Assembly: GCA_016219875.1 (NCBI GenBank)
Contig: JACRJZ010000093.1
Location: 1-64,000 of the forward strand
Source of the DNA: Verrucomicrobiota bacterium
GTDB lineage: Bacteria; Verrucomicrobiota; Verrucomicrobiia; Limisphaerales; JACRJZ01
Direction of reading: 5' to 3'
DNA length: 64,000 nt
A program made the translations under genes and the position numbers. A model generated the notes under the pieces. It saw only the letters and a program-made list of their open reading frames with translations, made no database searches and had not been told where the DNA came from. Below, piece after piece: positions 52,678 to 61,217 of this stretch. Each line of letters starts with the position of its first letter. Positions within the stretch are counted from its first letter, which is position 1.

Positions 52678-52768
52678 GTGGTGGTGACTCGCCCGTGAAT
52701 TTCCGCCGCTGTTTGCTGGGTTACAAGCACATTCTTGCCTGGAGCCGTCGCGCCGCGCGCTGACGCGA

Positions 52769-53008
52769 GCCTTCGATCTTGAGTCCCGGGCTGCCGACGA
52801 TGTGGATTTGCTTCTCCCGAATCGCCAGCGCCTTGAGCGAGTGGTGATGCTTCTCCCGTTTGTCGCGCAGCCGCTTGGGCCGGCGGCGTGGGCGGAACGT
52901 GTAGGAGAGTTGCGTGACGGTGAAGCTGCCTTTGCTGCGGAGTTTCTGGCGTTCCTTCGCGCTCATGCCGGCCAGCATCATTCCTTTCAACTCGCAGCGA
53001 CCCGTTGA
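52769..53008 (-). pseudogene. Fragment A of a RecB-like (TM0106-type) nuclease
   Basis: The frame reads CELKGMMLAGMSAKERQKL, GSFTVTQLSYTFRPRRRPKR and HHSLKALAIREKQIHIVGSP, which match the central part of TM0106-family RecB-like nucleases. Homology stops after LKIEG (near 52769), and an unrelated tail follows. N- and C-terminal domains are missing, so this is a relic. Confidence 0.7.
52770..52904. repeat. Direct repeat copy A (135 bp)
   Basis: This is near-identical to 53759-53893 in the same orientation, differing at scattered positions. It corresponds to the shared FRPRRRPKR to LKIEG part of the RecB-like nuclease fragments. Confidence 0.85.
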
Positions 53009-53094
53009 AAGCCGGAGCCGCCAGCACCGTTACGCCCTGCCCAAATGGAAAGGACGGGCGCGTGTTCAGTTCGTCCGTGGTGCCGCAGCGCGCT

Positions 53095-53331
53095 TCACGC
53101 CATCACGGCTTCCCGCATGGGCCGGGTGGCCGGTTCGGGCAGGGGTTGGCCTTCACGGGCCAGGTCGGCGATTTCCTCGCGGACGAGTCCGCCGAGTTGG
53201 CGGTAGGCGTCCTCTTCCGTCGCGGCATGGCAGACACCGCCCCAGGGGAAGAGATCGGGACAGTAGCCCACGTAGAGCGCGTCTTCCTCGCTCCAGCGGA
53301 CGAATTTCAAATAGCGGTCTTCGGTTTTCAT
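53095..53331 (-). CDS. hicB: HicB-family antitoxin
   Basis: This 78-residue protein reads YLKFVRWSEEDALYVGYCPD and CHAATEEDAYRQLGGLVREE, the partial RNase-H-like fold of HicB antitoxins. It starts 4 bases inside the end of hicA (ATGA-type overlap), so the order is toxin first, antitoxin second, as is usual for hicAB. It should bind HicA and block its RNA-cleaving surface. No separate C-terminal DNA-binding domain is visible. Confidence 0.85.
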   Translation of the reverse strand: MKTEDRYLKFVRWSEEDALYVGYCPDLFPWGGVCHAATEEDAYRQLGGLVREEIADLAREGQPLPEPATRPMREAVMA

Positions 53332-53528
53332 CGTTGCACCTCACGCACGGCGCGGCGGACTTGTTTCTCCTGGTAGTGCTGGGCGTCGTCGCCGCTCTGC
53401 CCGCTCAGGATGACCGCGCCGGGCCGTTTCGGATGCCGGAACTTGCGGTGCGATCCTTTGCCGCCCGGCACTGGCACGAAGCCGGCGGATTCCAGGTCCG
53501 CAATCAGTTGGCGAATCTTTCGCGGCAT
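53328..53528 (-). CDS. hicA: HicA-family mRNA interferase toxin
   Basis: This 66-residue double-stranded-RNA-binding-like toxin reads IRQLIADLESAGFVPVPGGK and GSHRKFRHPKR, with the catalytic His in the GSHRKF motif. It is paired with hicB immediately downstream. The pair sits between two decayed RecB-like nuclease fragments, typical of accessory DNA. Confidence 0.88.
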   Translation of the reverse strand: MPRKIRQLIADLESAGFVPVPGGKGSHRKFRHPKRPGAVILSGQSGDDAQHYQEKQVRRAVREVQR

Positions 53529-53688
53529 GATTCTGTCGTGGTCAGATAGTCCGTCGGGCCAAGTTTGGCGTCAACTCTGCAAACGGGAATGATGGGTGCG
53601 ATCAACCGGTGGCACGAGGCCGGCCGGGTTCGTTTCCTTCACCCGCAGCCCGCCCAGCCTGGTGGCGGTTTGCCCCGCAGCACGGGTG

Positions 53689-53892
53689 AATTCGGTGGCC
53701 GATGAGGAAGCAGAAATCGCGGTCGGGCAGGCCCTCGACATCCAAATAGAAGGGCGTGCCTTCGATCTTGAGTTCCGGGCTGCCGACGATGTGAATCTTC
53801 TTCTCCCGAATCGCCAGCGCCTTGAGCGAGTGGTGGTACTCCTCCCGTTTGTCGCGCAGCCGCTTGGGCCGGCGGCGGGGCCGGAACGTGTA
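53689..53892 (-). pseudogene. Fragment B of a RecB-like (TM0106-type) nuclease
   Basis: The frame reads YTFRPRRRPKRLRDKREEYH, SLKALAIREKKIHIVGSPEL and then TPFYLDVEGLPDRDFCFLIG, extending further into the RNase-H-like part (DVEG) than fragment A does. Flanking sequence in frame is unrelated. It is a second relic of the same family. Confidence 0.72.
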
Positions 53893-53893
53893 G
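53759..53893. repeat. Direct repeat copy B (135 bp)
   Basis: Second copy of the 135-bp segment at 52770-52904, about 1 kb away and in the same orientation. The hicAB genes lie between the copies. Confidence 0.85.
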
Positions 53894-54039
53894 CGCAGAA
53901 CGTCTGCGCTACGAGCGCTCCCGAACCGAGCTTGATGCAGCTTTGGGCACACGGGCGCGCTCCTCATTCTGGATTGCATGGATGCAACTCCAGCGTCTGC
54001 CGGTGAAGTCGTCGCAGGGCACCGCCGTCAAAGGAGCCG

Positions 54040-55170
54040 ATGAAAGTGGTCCTGCAACTCCGCTCCCTGCTCGCGGCGAGTTTCTTGTTGAGTGCGTCCG
54101 GTTGGACGCAAGGCCCGGCCCAAGTGGCGGGCGACAAAATCTTCGCCCGGCCCACGCTGCTGCCGTTCTCCATCAAGGTCGCGGACGCCGACGCCGCCTC
54201 GCTGCGCCGCGATCCGCGCAAGGCGGTGCCGGCCGCCATTCGAGTTGGCTCGAACGAGTTCGCGCGGGTAGCCCTGCATCTCAAAGGCGGCGCGGGCAGC
54301 GTGCGCCCGCTCGACGGGAAACCGTCGTTCACGATGAATTTCGCCAAGCTCCAATCCGGCCAGCGGTTCTTCGGTCTGCGCAAAATTCACCTGAACAACT
54401 CGATCCAAGACCCGACCTATCTGTGCGAGGACCTGGCGGGGGAGTTGTTCCGCCGCGGCGGCGTGCCTGCCCCGCGCACCGCTTGGGCCACGGTCGAGTT
54501 CAACGGGCGCAAGCTGGGCCTCTTCGTCTTGAAGGAAGGTTTCGCGAAGGAGTTTCTGCGCCTGCACTTCGCAGACGCCGACGGAAACCTCTACGACGGC
54601 GGCAGCACGCATCGCGAGATCACCGAGCCGCTGGAACTGGATTCCGGCGACGGCCCGCGCCAACACGAGGACTTGCAGGCGTTGGCCCGCGCCGCCCAGG
54701 CCGGGCCCGGCGCGCGCTGGGCCGAGTTACAGCGGACGCTGGACGTGGAGCGGTTCGCGTCGTTCATGGCCCTGGAAGTCCTGGCCAACCACATCGACGG
54801 CTACAGCGCGATGCAGAACAACTATCGGATTTACTTCGACCCCGCCTCGCAACGCGCCGTGTTTCTTCCGCACGGCATGGACCGGATGTTCTACGAGCCA
54901 ACCGCGCCGCTCGAGCCGTACACGAAGGCGCTGGTCGCAGGCGCGTTCGTGGGCACGACGGAGGGCCGGGCGTGGTACCAGCGCCGTGTGGCGGAATTGG
55001 CCGCGACGGTGTTCCAGCCGGAGTGGATGACGAACCGCATTCACGAACGGGTGCGTTTGCTAGAAGCCACCGAACCGCTGGTGGCCCGCGAGGCCCAGCC
55101 GTTGCTCGGGCGGATCATCGCCCGCGCCGCTTTCGCGCACCGAACGACGCGCCCGCAGCCAGGGAAATAG
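54040..55170 (+). CDS. Secreted CotH-kinase family protein
   Basis: This 376-residue protein has a signal peptide (SLLAASFLLSASGWTQG) and a CotH protein-kinase-like fold. Visible family motifs are KPSFTMNFAKL, the LRKIHLNNSIQDPTYLCEDL segment, an ATP-site-like LFVLKEGFAKEF, the HIDGYSAMQNNYRIY catalytic-loop region and PHGMDRMF, which supplies the metal-binding Asp. CotH-type enzymes can phosphorylate or otherwise modify secreted proteins. The protein is complete. It is followed by a palindromic repeat and a convergent transporter gene. Confidence 0.85.
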   Translation: MKVVLQLRSLLAASFLLSASGWTQGPAQVAGDKIFARPTLLPFSIKVADADAASLRRDPRKAVPAAIRVGSNEFARVALHLKGGAGSVRPLDGKPSFTMNFAKLQSGQRFFGLRKIHLNNSIQDPTYLCEDLAGELFRRGGVPAPRTAWATVEFNGRKLGLFVLKEGFAKEFLRLHFADADGNLYDGGSTHREITEPLELDSGDGPRQHEDLQALARAAQAGPGARWAELQRTLDVERFASFMALEVLANHIDGYSAMQNNYRIYFDPASQRAVFLPHGMDRMFYEPTAPLEPYTKALVAGAFVGTTEGRAWYQRRVAELAATVFQPEWMTNRIHERVRLLEATEPLVAREAQPLLGRIIARAAFAHRTTRPQPGK

Positions 55171-55174
55171 GGTG

Positions 55175-55269
55175 GCGCAGCGGCGTCTCGGCAGAGCGCC
55201 GCTGCTTCTTTTTTGCCTTTTGCCTTCTGACTTGCCGTGCGGCGCTCTGCCGAGACGCCGCTACGGGGT
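55175..55269. repeat. Family-2 inverted repeat with a polypyrimidine heptad loop
   Basis: The left arm 55175-55202 (gcagcggcgtctcggcagag plus cgccgc) and the right arm 55239-55269 are near-perfect complements. The loop (55203-55238) contains ttttgcc/ttttgcc/ttctgac-type heptads. It sits between the convergent CotH and transporter genes, where it could act as a two-way terminator. Confidence 0.78.
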
Positions 55270-55282
55270 CTTAGAATCATCG

Positions 55283-56653
55283 TCAATCTTCAGCAGACGC
55301 GTTTGCCGCGCCTCGCGCTGCCCGCACATCCGCCCGCCGGGTCCAAGCGATGTAGAGCAACATCAACACGAACGAAAGCACCCCCACTGCGGTGAACGCG
55401 TACCAGATGAAATGGGCGCGGGCATAGACCTCCGGCATCGCCGCCTGCCCCGCCAGCCATTGCGCGTGCTGTTGCTGCAAGGTGGCGGAAAGCGTGCGCG
55501 GGTCCGGGCAGAAGGCCTTGAGCAGGTAGCCGGCGAAGATGAAGCCAAACAGCCAGGCAAAGAACGTGTTCAAGTGCGCGAAGCCAAGGTACAGCCCTTC
55601 GCGTCCCGGCGGCGCCTGGCGGGAGGCATACTCCAGGTATTTCGGCGACAGGAAGCACTCGGCAAACCCCTGCAGCGCGATGCCCGCCACCATCATGGCC
55701 GTGATCGGATGGATGCCCACGCCGAACAGCGTCAGCGGGCCGTGAAACCATTGCGACGACGCCATCGCCAGCGACGAGAGCGGGATCAGAGCCATGGCCA
55801 CAGCAATGGAGAGCGCTGGCGGCCAGCGCCGCACCAGATGCGTGACCGCCACGACGCACGCGACCACCATCAGCGGGTTCACGTTCGCATACCACTCCGG
55901 CTTGTACGTCTCGCCGGCCATGCGGATGACGTAGTCCGGCATCGACGCGTAGAGTTGGCCCTGGATGGCCCAGAACCCCGCCGTGATGAGAATCAGGGCA
56001 GAGAACCGGATGTTCCCCATCACCGTGATCATTCCGCGGAACGTTTCGCGCAGACTCCGGGGCCGTGCCGCGCCGTTTTCCGCCGGACGATACAGGAGCG
56101 CCGTGATCAGCAGGGCCACCACCGAGGCTGCGGCCGAAAACCACGGCACGTGCTGCACGCCCAGTTCGATGCGGATCGGCGCCACGATGGTTTTGCCCGT
56201 GAACGAACCGATGTTCACCATCATGTAGAAGATCGAGAAGGCGCGCGCGCGGTTGGCCTCCGTGGAGCATTTCGAGGCGGTGCCCGTGATGACCGGCTTC
56301 ACAAACGATCCGCCCAGGACAATCAGGAACAACCCCAGCAGAACCGGCCCCAGCGTGTGGAACAAGCCCAAGGTGCTGTAGCCTGCCGCCAACAGGGCGA
56401 ACGCGAGCATCAGGGAGTTGCGGAAGCCCAACCGGTCCGCCACCGCGCCACTGAAGAAGGGGAAGAGGTAGATCAGCGCGCCAAACAAGCCCGCCACGAA
56501 GCCGGCCTGGACATCATCCAATCCCACCACCCGGATCAGGTACGTGCGCGCCGCGATGAACGTGCCGTAGTAGGCCGCCCGCTCGCAAAGCTCGGTGACG
56601 TTGGCAATCCAAAAGGTGGCGGGGAAACGCCACGACCCAGGGGAAGTTGTCAT
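55283..56653 (-). CDS. POT/PTR-family proton-coupled oligopeptide transporter
   Basis: About 456 residues from ATG 56653 (an in-frame ATG at 56671 is also possible) with roughly 12 membrane segments. The first helix contains ELCERAAYYG, the ExxERxxYY proton-coupling motif of POT carriers. SFVKPVITGTASKC and FSIFYMMVNIGSF follow in helices 4-5, as the family requires. It probably imports di- and tripeptides with protons. It converges on the CotH gene. Confidence 0.88.
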   Translation of the reverse strand: MTTSPGSWRFPATFWIANVTELCERAAYYGTFIAARTYLIRVVGLDDVQAGFVAGLFGALIYLFPFFSGAVADRLGFRNSLMLAFALLAAGYSTLGLFHTLGPVLLGLFLIVLGGSFVKPVITGTASKCSTEANRARAFSIFYMMVNIGSFTGKTIVAPIRIELGVQHVPWFSAAASVVALLITALLYRPAENGAARPRSLRETFRGMITVMGNIRFSALILITAGFWAIQGQLYASMPDYVIRMAGETYKPEWYANVNPLMVVACVVAVTHLVRRWPPALSIAVAMALIPLSSLAMASSQWFHGPLTLFGVGIHPITAMMVAGIALQGFAECFLSPKYLEYASRQAPPGREGLYLGFAHLNTFFAWLFGFIFAGYLLKAFCPDPRTLSATLQQQHAQWLAGQAAMPEVYARAHFIWYAFTAVGVLSFVLMLLYIAWTRRADVRAARGAANASAED

Positions 56654-56731
56654 GGGAAAGCGAAGGCCCATCGAGGCGTCAGCGCCGCCCAGGCTGGCGC
56701 GTGCCCCGCGGGTGTCCGGGGCCGGGTTGCC

Positions 56732-57271
56732 CTATTTGAAGACGACATGGGCCGCGGAGTCTTCCCGGTATTTCACTTCCCGGCCCGGCAGCCACTCGCC
56801 GCCTTTGCGGTGCTCGGTCTTCACGAGAAAGGTCCCGTCCTTCAGCATCTCCGTGGCGCCGCGAACTTCGGTGACTCCGTTGGTCTGGCCGGCCACCAAC
56901 TCGTGCGTGATGACCTTGCCCTCCTTGAACGTCATGGTGCCAGTGGTCATGAATCCCGCGGTGGTGAAGTAATGGTACGACACCGCCTGCTTCTGCTCGT
57001 CCCACCTGACGATGGACTCGCCGCCGTAGGCCCCGTCATTGACCGAGTGCAGGATGCGGACGGCTTTGCCGTTCAAGGCGCGCTCCCAACGCGCGACATC
57101 GGCAACGGGTTTTTCCGGCGTGGAGTTCTTGAAGTGGCCCTTCCAGGTCTTGCCCAGCCACGGGCGGAGCGGCTCCAGACGGGAATCGAGCGGAAGAGGT
57201 TCCGCCGCGGACAGGCCCAGCACCACGCCAAGCCCGGCCAGCAACGCAGAGAGGAAACGATGACGGCTCAT
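56732..57271 (-). CDS. Secreted lipocalin-like/DUF1579-type protein
   Basis: This 179-residue protein has a signal peptide (FLSALLAGLGVVLGLSAAEP). The mature chain is a beta-rich barrel pattern with LRPWLGKTWKGHF, WERALNGKAVRILHSVNDG and YGGESIVRWDEQKQAVSYHY, the layout of lipid-binding-like DUF1579 proteins. No catalytic residues can be named. It is on the same strand as the transporter gene, 78 bases upstream of it. Confidence 0.75.
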   Translation of the reverse strand: MSRHRFLSALLAGLGVVLGLSAAEPLPLDSRLEPLRPWLGKTWKGHFKNSTPEKPVADVARWERALNGKAVRILHSVNDGAYGGESIVRWDEQKQAVSYHYFTTAGFMTTGTMTFKEGKVITHELVAGQTNGVTEVRGATEMLKDGTFLVKTEHRKGGEWLPGREVKYREDSAAHVVFK

Positions 57272-57346
57272 AAAGTCATTCGACAGATTCCGGCACGAAC
57301 GGTTCGCGCCACGCGAAATGGATTCTCGACCGCAGACCCAGCACGT

Positions 57347-58366
57347 TCAATGAAGATCGTTTTGCAGCACGATCCGATACCGCGCCTGGCCCGCGCGCAG
57401 ATGGTCCAGCGCCTCATTCGCGCGCGACATCGGGAACGTCTCCGTGATCGGCGCGATGCCGTGGCGCGTGCAGAATTCCAGCATCTTCGCCGTGGTCGCG
57501 GGGCTGCCCAGCGGCGAGCCGGAAATCCCCTTCTGCCCCACGATGAGCGAGAACGCCGCCACCGGGATGGGTTCCAGCACCGCGCCCACGATGTGCAGCC
57601 GGCCCTTGGGCGCGAGACTGCCGAGGATCGCCTCCCACGGCAGCGCCACGTTGGCCGTGCAGAGAATGAAGTTCAGTGAGCCGGCGATCTTCTGCAGTTG
57701 CGCCTCGTCGCGCGAGTTCACGACCCGATGCGCGCCCATCTTCAACGCCTCGCCGCGCTTCGCCTCGCTCGACGTGAACGCCGTGACTTCGCAGCCCCAC
57801 TTGCTCAGGAACTGGAGCGCCAAGTGGCCCAGCCCGCCGATGCCGATGACACCCACGCGATCTGTCGGCTGCACGCCACATTGGAGGATGGGATTGAACA
57901 CGGTGATGCCGCCGCAGAAGAGCGGGCCGCACTTGGCCGAGTCGAGCGCGTCCGGCAGCGGCACGGCCCACGCCCAGTGGCAGCGCACGCGGTTGGCGAA
58001 GCCGCCGTGGCGGTTCACGATCGTCTGTTCCGCCGTCGGGCAAAGATTGTGATTCCCGGAGAGACACTGCGGGCATGCCATGCAACTCTCGGAATACCAC
58101 CCGAGACCCACGCGTTGCCCGACCTTGAGTCCCTTCACGTGATCGCCCACAGCGACGATCTTGCCTGCCACTTCGTGTCCCGGCACGAACGGGTAGCGCG
58201 TTTGCTTCCACTCGTTGTCGAGCATGGAAAGATCACTGTGGCAGATCCCGCAAAACTCGACCTGCATCTCCACCTGCTCATCCCGCAACGGACCAGGATC
58301 GAACTCGAACGGTTGCAGCTTCGCGCCCTTGGCCGTCGCCGCCAAGGCTTTGAACGTCGTATTCAT
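57347..58366 (-). CDS. Zinc-dependent, NADP-type alcohol dehydrogenase (YahK/CAD-like)
   Basis: This 339-residue medium-chain dehydrogenase has the catalytic zinc site FCGICHSDLS and GHEVAG, and the structural zinc loop CMACPQCLSGNHNLC. The cofactor-binding motif is GIGGLGHLALQFLSKWG. The match is to broad-specificity aldehyde reductases of the YahK/cinnamyl-alcohol type. ATG 58366 (MNTTFKALAA) fits the family start; the longer frame does not. It should reduce aldehydes with NADPH in the cytoplasm. Confidence 0.92.
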   Translation of the reverse strand: MNTTFKALAATAKGAKLQPFEFDPGPLRDEQVEMQVEFCGICHSDLSMLDNEWKQTRYPFVPGHEVAGKIVAVGDHVKGLKVGQRVGLGWYSESCMACPQCLSGNHNLCPTAEQTIVNRHGGFANRVRCHWAWAVPLPDALDSAKCGPLFCGGITVFNPILQCGVQPTDRVGVIGIGGLGHLALQFLSKWGCEVTAFTSSEAKRGEALKMGAHRVVNSRDEAQLQKIAGSLNFILCTANVALPWEAILGSLAPKGRLHIVGAVLEPIPVAAFSLIVGQKGISGSPLGSPATTAKMLEFCTRHGIAPITETFPMSRANEALDHLRAGQARYRIVLQNDLH

Positions 58367-58489
58367 GGTGGGACAACCTGTAGCCCAAGTCTGTCGTCTG
58401 CGCGAGTCGAAGGTCGGAAGAGCGGCGGTGTGAATGTCCTCCTCGATGATGTGCAAGGGCCGCGCAAACCGGACCCGCGGTGTGGCTCG

Positions 58490-59077
58490 CTATTCCTGGT
58501 ACTTCGCACCGCCGAGTTCGGCATGGCGCGGGCAGGTGACGAGATGATCGTTCACCAGGCCGCACGCCTGCATCAAGGCATAGCAGATCGTCGAGCCGAC
58601 GAACTTGAATCCGCGCCGGCGCAGATCGTGGCTCATCGCGTCGGACTCGTCCGTGCGGGCCGGCACTTCGCTCATGCTCCGCCAGCGGTTTTGGATCGGA
58701 TTTCCCCCGACGAAACGCCAGATATACGCATCGAAGCTGCCGAACGCCTTCTGCACCGCCAGATACGCCTGGGCATTTTGAATCGCCGCCGCAATCTTGA
58801 GGCGGTTGCGCACGATCCCCGCGTCCGCGAGCAACCGTTTTACGTCGCGCGCCCCGTAGTTGGCGACCCGGCGCACATTCCACTGCGCGAAAGCCGCGCG
58901 GTAGTTTTCCCGCTTCTTCAGAATGGTGGACCAGCTTAGTCCTGCCTGCGCGCCTTCGAGGATCAAGAACTCGAACAGCCGCGTGTCGTCGTGCAGTGGC
59001 ACGCCCCACTCGCGATCGTGGTAGGCGAAGTCGAGTTCGGTCTTGGCCCAAGGACAGCGTTGCATGGCGACAGACAT
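58490..59077 (-). CDS. tag: DNA-3-methyladenine glycosylase I
   Basis: A base-excision-repair enzyme of about 195 residues that removes 3-methyladenine. It has RCPWAKTELDFAYHDREWGV (zinc Cys and His), LFEFLILEGAQAGLSWSTIL (the conserved E-x-x-Q-x-G-L-S-W helix), and the C-terminal zinc-binding CYALMQACGLVNDHLVTCPR. ATG 59077 or 59065 may be used. It is 19 bases after the end of the ABC-F gene and may be co-transcribed. Confidence 0.93.
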   Translation of the reverse strand: MSVAMQRCPWAKTELDFAYHDREWGVPLHDDTRLFEFLILEGAQAGLSWSTILKKRENYRAAFAQWNVRRVANYGARDVKRLLADAGIVRNRLKIAAAIQNAQAYLAVQKAFGSFDAYIWRFVGGNPIQNRWRSMSEVPARTDESDAMSHDLRRRGFKFVGSTICYALMQACGLVNDHLVTCPRHAELGGAKYQE

Positions 59078-59096
59078 GACAGGCTTTGTGCAAAAC

Positions 59097-60671
59097 TCAA
59101 CCGGTTGTCGATGGGACCGTGGAGGCCACGCGAATCGCCTCCAACTCCTCCCACCGGGCGTAGAGCCGGGCGAGGTCTTCCTTCGCGGCGGCAAGATCGG
59201 CGGTGAGCCGGTTGGTTTGCGTCGCGTGCGTGCGGTGAAAATCCGGCGAGGCGAACAAGCCTTCGATGCGGGCGACCTCCAAGTCAACGGCGTGGATTTG
59301 CGCCTCCATCCCTGCCAGTTCTCGTGCTTCCTTGAACGAAAGTTTGCGGGGCTTCGTCGGTTTCGGCGTCGCGTCGCCTCGGTCGAGCGCCGCCGATTTG
59401 TTCGTCGAGGTGATGGCGGCGCTCAGCCGAGTCGCCGTTACGCTGGTTCGTTGCTTTTTCTCCAAGTAATAATCGTAGTCTCCAACGCTGTGCGCGACGC
59501 GCCCGTCGCCCTCGAACGCCAGCACATCTGTGCAAATGCGGTTCAGGAAATAGCGGTCGTGACTTACCACCAGCACCACGCCGGGGAACGCGATCAGGGC
59601 TTCCTCCAGCACGCGCAAGGTCGGCAGGTCGAGGCCATTCCTTCCGGCGACGCCGACGCGCTGGCCGTTCTGGAAGGTGAAATTGAATCCGCGAAACAAC
59701 GCGCGTCCGCCCAGTTCCATGCCGAGGTTGATCAACTCGACGACGCGGTTGCCCAGGGGCGGCGGCGGGGGAATGCAAAGCTCGACGTCCTCCTCAACCG
59801 CCGGTCCGTCCTGCGCCGCCGTCTCGTAGTAACGCTCGAAGCGGTTCTTCTGTTTGCTGCGCTGCGCGCGCGGGCCTTGGCGCACCCAGGCCAGTTCCTT
59901 TTTCAGAAACATCTGGCGCTTGTGCTCGATGACCGCATCGGCAGCCTGGCGCTCGGCTTTGTCCAGCAGGTAATCGGTGTAGTTCCCGTGGTGCGAGAAG
60001 AACCGGCCATCGGAAAGCTCGACCATGCGTTTGACCGCCCGGTCCAGGAAATAGCGATCATGCGTGACCACAAGGAACGCCCCCTTGAACTCATCGAGAA
60101 ACTCAGCGACCCACTCGATGGCTTCCGGGTCGAGATGGTTGGTTGGCTCGTCGAGAATCAGGAAGTCCGGTCGCGACACGATGGCCCGGCACATCGCCAC
60201 GCGCCGCTTCTCGCCCCCGGAAAGCGTGTCGATCCTCCGGGCGCCCTCGGGACAATTCAGGTGCGCCATCGCGGTGGCGATGCGCGGATCCAACGTCCAG
60301 CCTTCCAGAGCGGCGATGCGGTGCTCGATCTCCTGGTGCCGCCTCGATGCGGCGGGCAGCGATTCAAATTCCACAATCAAGTCGAGCACGTGCCGCGCCC
60401 CGTCGCGAATGTTCTCGTGAACGCTCTTCGCCGCATCAAGCATGAAATCCTGCGGCAGGTAGCTGACAACCAGATCACGCCGCCGGGTAACATTGCCGCT
60501 GTCGGGCAATTGCAGGCCAGCGAGAATGCGGACGAACGTCGTCTTGCCGCAGCCATTGCGCCCGACCAGCCCGACGCAGTCGCCTTCGTCGATGGCAAGC
60601 GTCGCGCCGTCGAGCACCGTGCGCTCGCCGTAGCGCACGGTGATCTCAGTGGCGGTCACAAGGGTGGACAT
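59097..60671 (-). CDS. ABC-F ATPase with an internal deletion in the second nucleotide-binding domain
   Basis: A 524-residue Uup/ABC-F-type protein. The first NBD is intact: Walker A GRNGCGKTT, the signature LSGGEKRRVAM, Walker B FLILDEPTNHLD and a His switch VVTHDRYF. The second domain starts normally (ELGGRALFRGFNFTFQNGQR, VGVAGRNG) but jumps at about 59635 straight to LDLPTLRVLEEALIAFPGVV, which normally follows the Walker B 'DEPTND'. The second Walker A Lys, the signature and Walker B are all missing in frame, about 120-130 residues. A C-terminal coiled coil remains. The protein is probably non-functional as a two-site ATPase, or the gap is an assembly artefact. Confidence 0.85.
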   Translation of the reverse strand: MSTLVTATEITVRYGERTVLDGATLAIDEGDCVGLVGRNGCGKTTFVRILAGLQLPDSGNVTRRRDLVVSYLPQDFMLDAAKSVHENIRDGARHVLDLIVEFESLPAASRRHQEIEHRIAALEGWTLDPRIATAMAHLNCPEGARRIDTLSGGEKRRVAMCRAIVSRPDFLILDEPTNHLDPEAIEWVAEFLDEFKGAFLVVTHDRYFLDRAVKRMVELSDGRFFSHHGNYTDYLLDKAERQAADAVIEHKRQMFLKKELAWVRQGPRAQRSKQKNRFERYYETAAQDGPAVEEDVELCIPPPPPLGNRVVELINLGMELGGRALFRGFNFTFQNGQRVGVAGRNGLDLPTLRVLEEALIAFPGVVLVVSHDRYFLNRICTDVLAFEGDGRVAHSVGDYDYYLEKKQRTSVTATRLSAAITSTNKSAALDRGDATPKPTKPRKLSFKEARELAGMEAQIHAVDLEVARIEGLFASPDFHRTHATQTNRLTADLAAAKEDLARLYARWEELEAIRVASTVPSTTG

Positions 60672-60919
60672 GTCAGTTCAAGTTGCCTTCGCAAAATCAA
60701 TTTCACAGGAGCGTGGAAGATACCAGAGAATCCGGCGGGAACAAGCTGGGGCCAGGGAGGCCTGATGTCAGCAGAAATCGCGTTGTGGGCCGAACTGCGC
60801 CTCTCAGCGGAATTCAAAGCGCACTTTGCTGAGGGCGTGCGGTATCGCGCTCCAGCATGGCCTGTGGCGAGGTCGGCGGCGTGCGCGGTGATCGTGTAGG
60901 CGATGACGCCCGCGCGCGC

Positions 60920-61147
60920 TCAACCCTTCGGCGGCCACTCCACGTCGGCGAGTTCCTTGGGTAATTGCGGCGGGTCGATCGGGTAAATGAGCGACAGGTT
61001 GGGCTTGGTCTTTGCCGTCGGTAGAAGCTCCAGTTCCTCCGGTGCGCCGACGATGAGCCAGAGCACCTCGGCGTCGGTGAATACCTGGCGCAACGGGTTC
61101 AATGTGACCAACCCGTGCTCTTGAAAATGAGGATCGAATCCAAGGTC
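60920..61147 (-). pseudogene. C-terminal fragment of an unknown protein
   Basis: The frame reads DLGFDPHFQEHGLVTLNPLR, VFTDAEVLWLIVGAPEELEL and a Pro-rich end, DPPQLPKELADVEWPPKG. No credible start exists: extending the frame upstream only runs across the terC gene. It looks like the last ~75 residues of a gene whose front was lost. Family unknown. Confidence 0.35.
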
Positions 61148-61217
61148 AGTGCGCGACGAACCCGGACACGGGCAAAGCGGCTGCTTTCCGCGCGTCGAAC
61201 GCGCGCTATCACGGATT

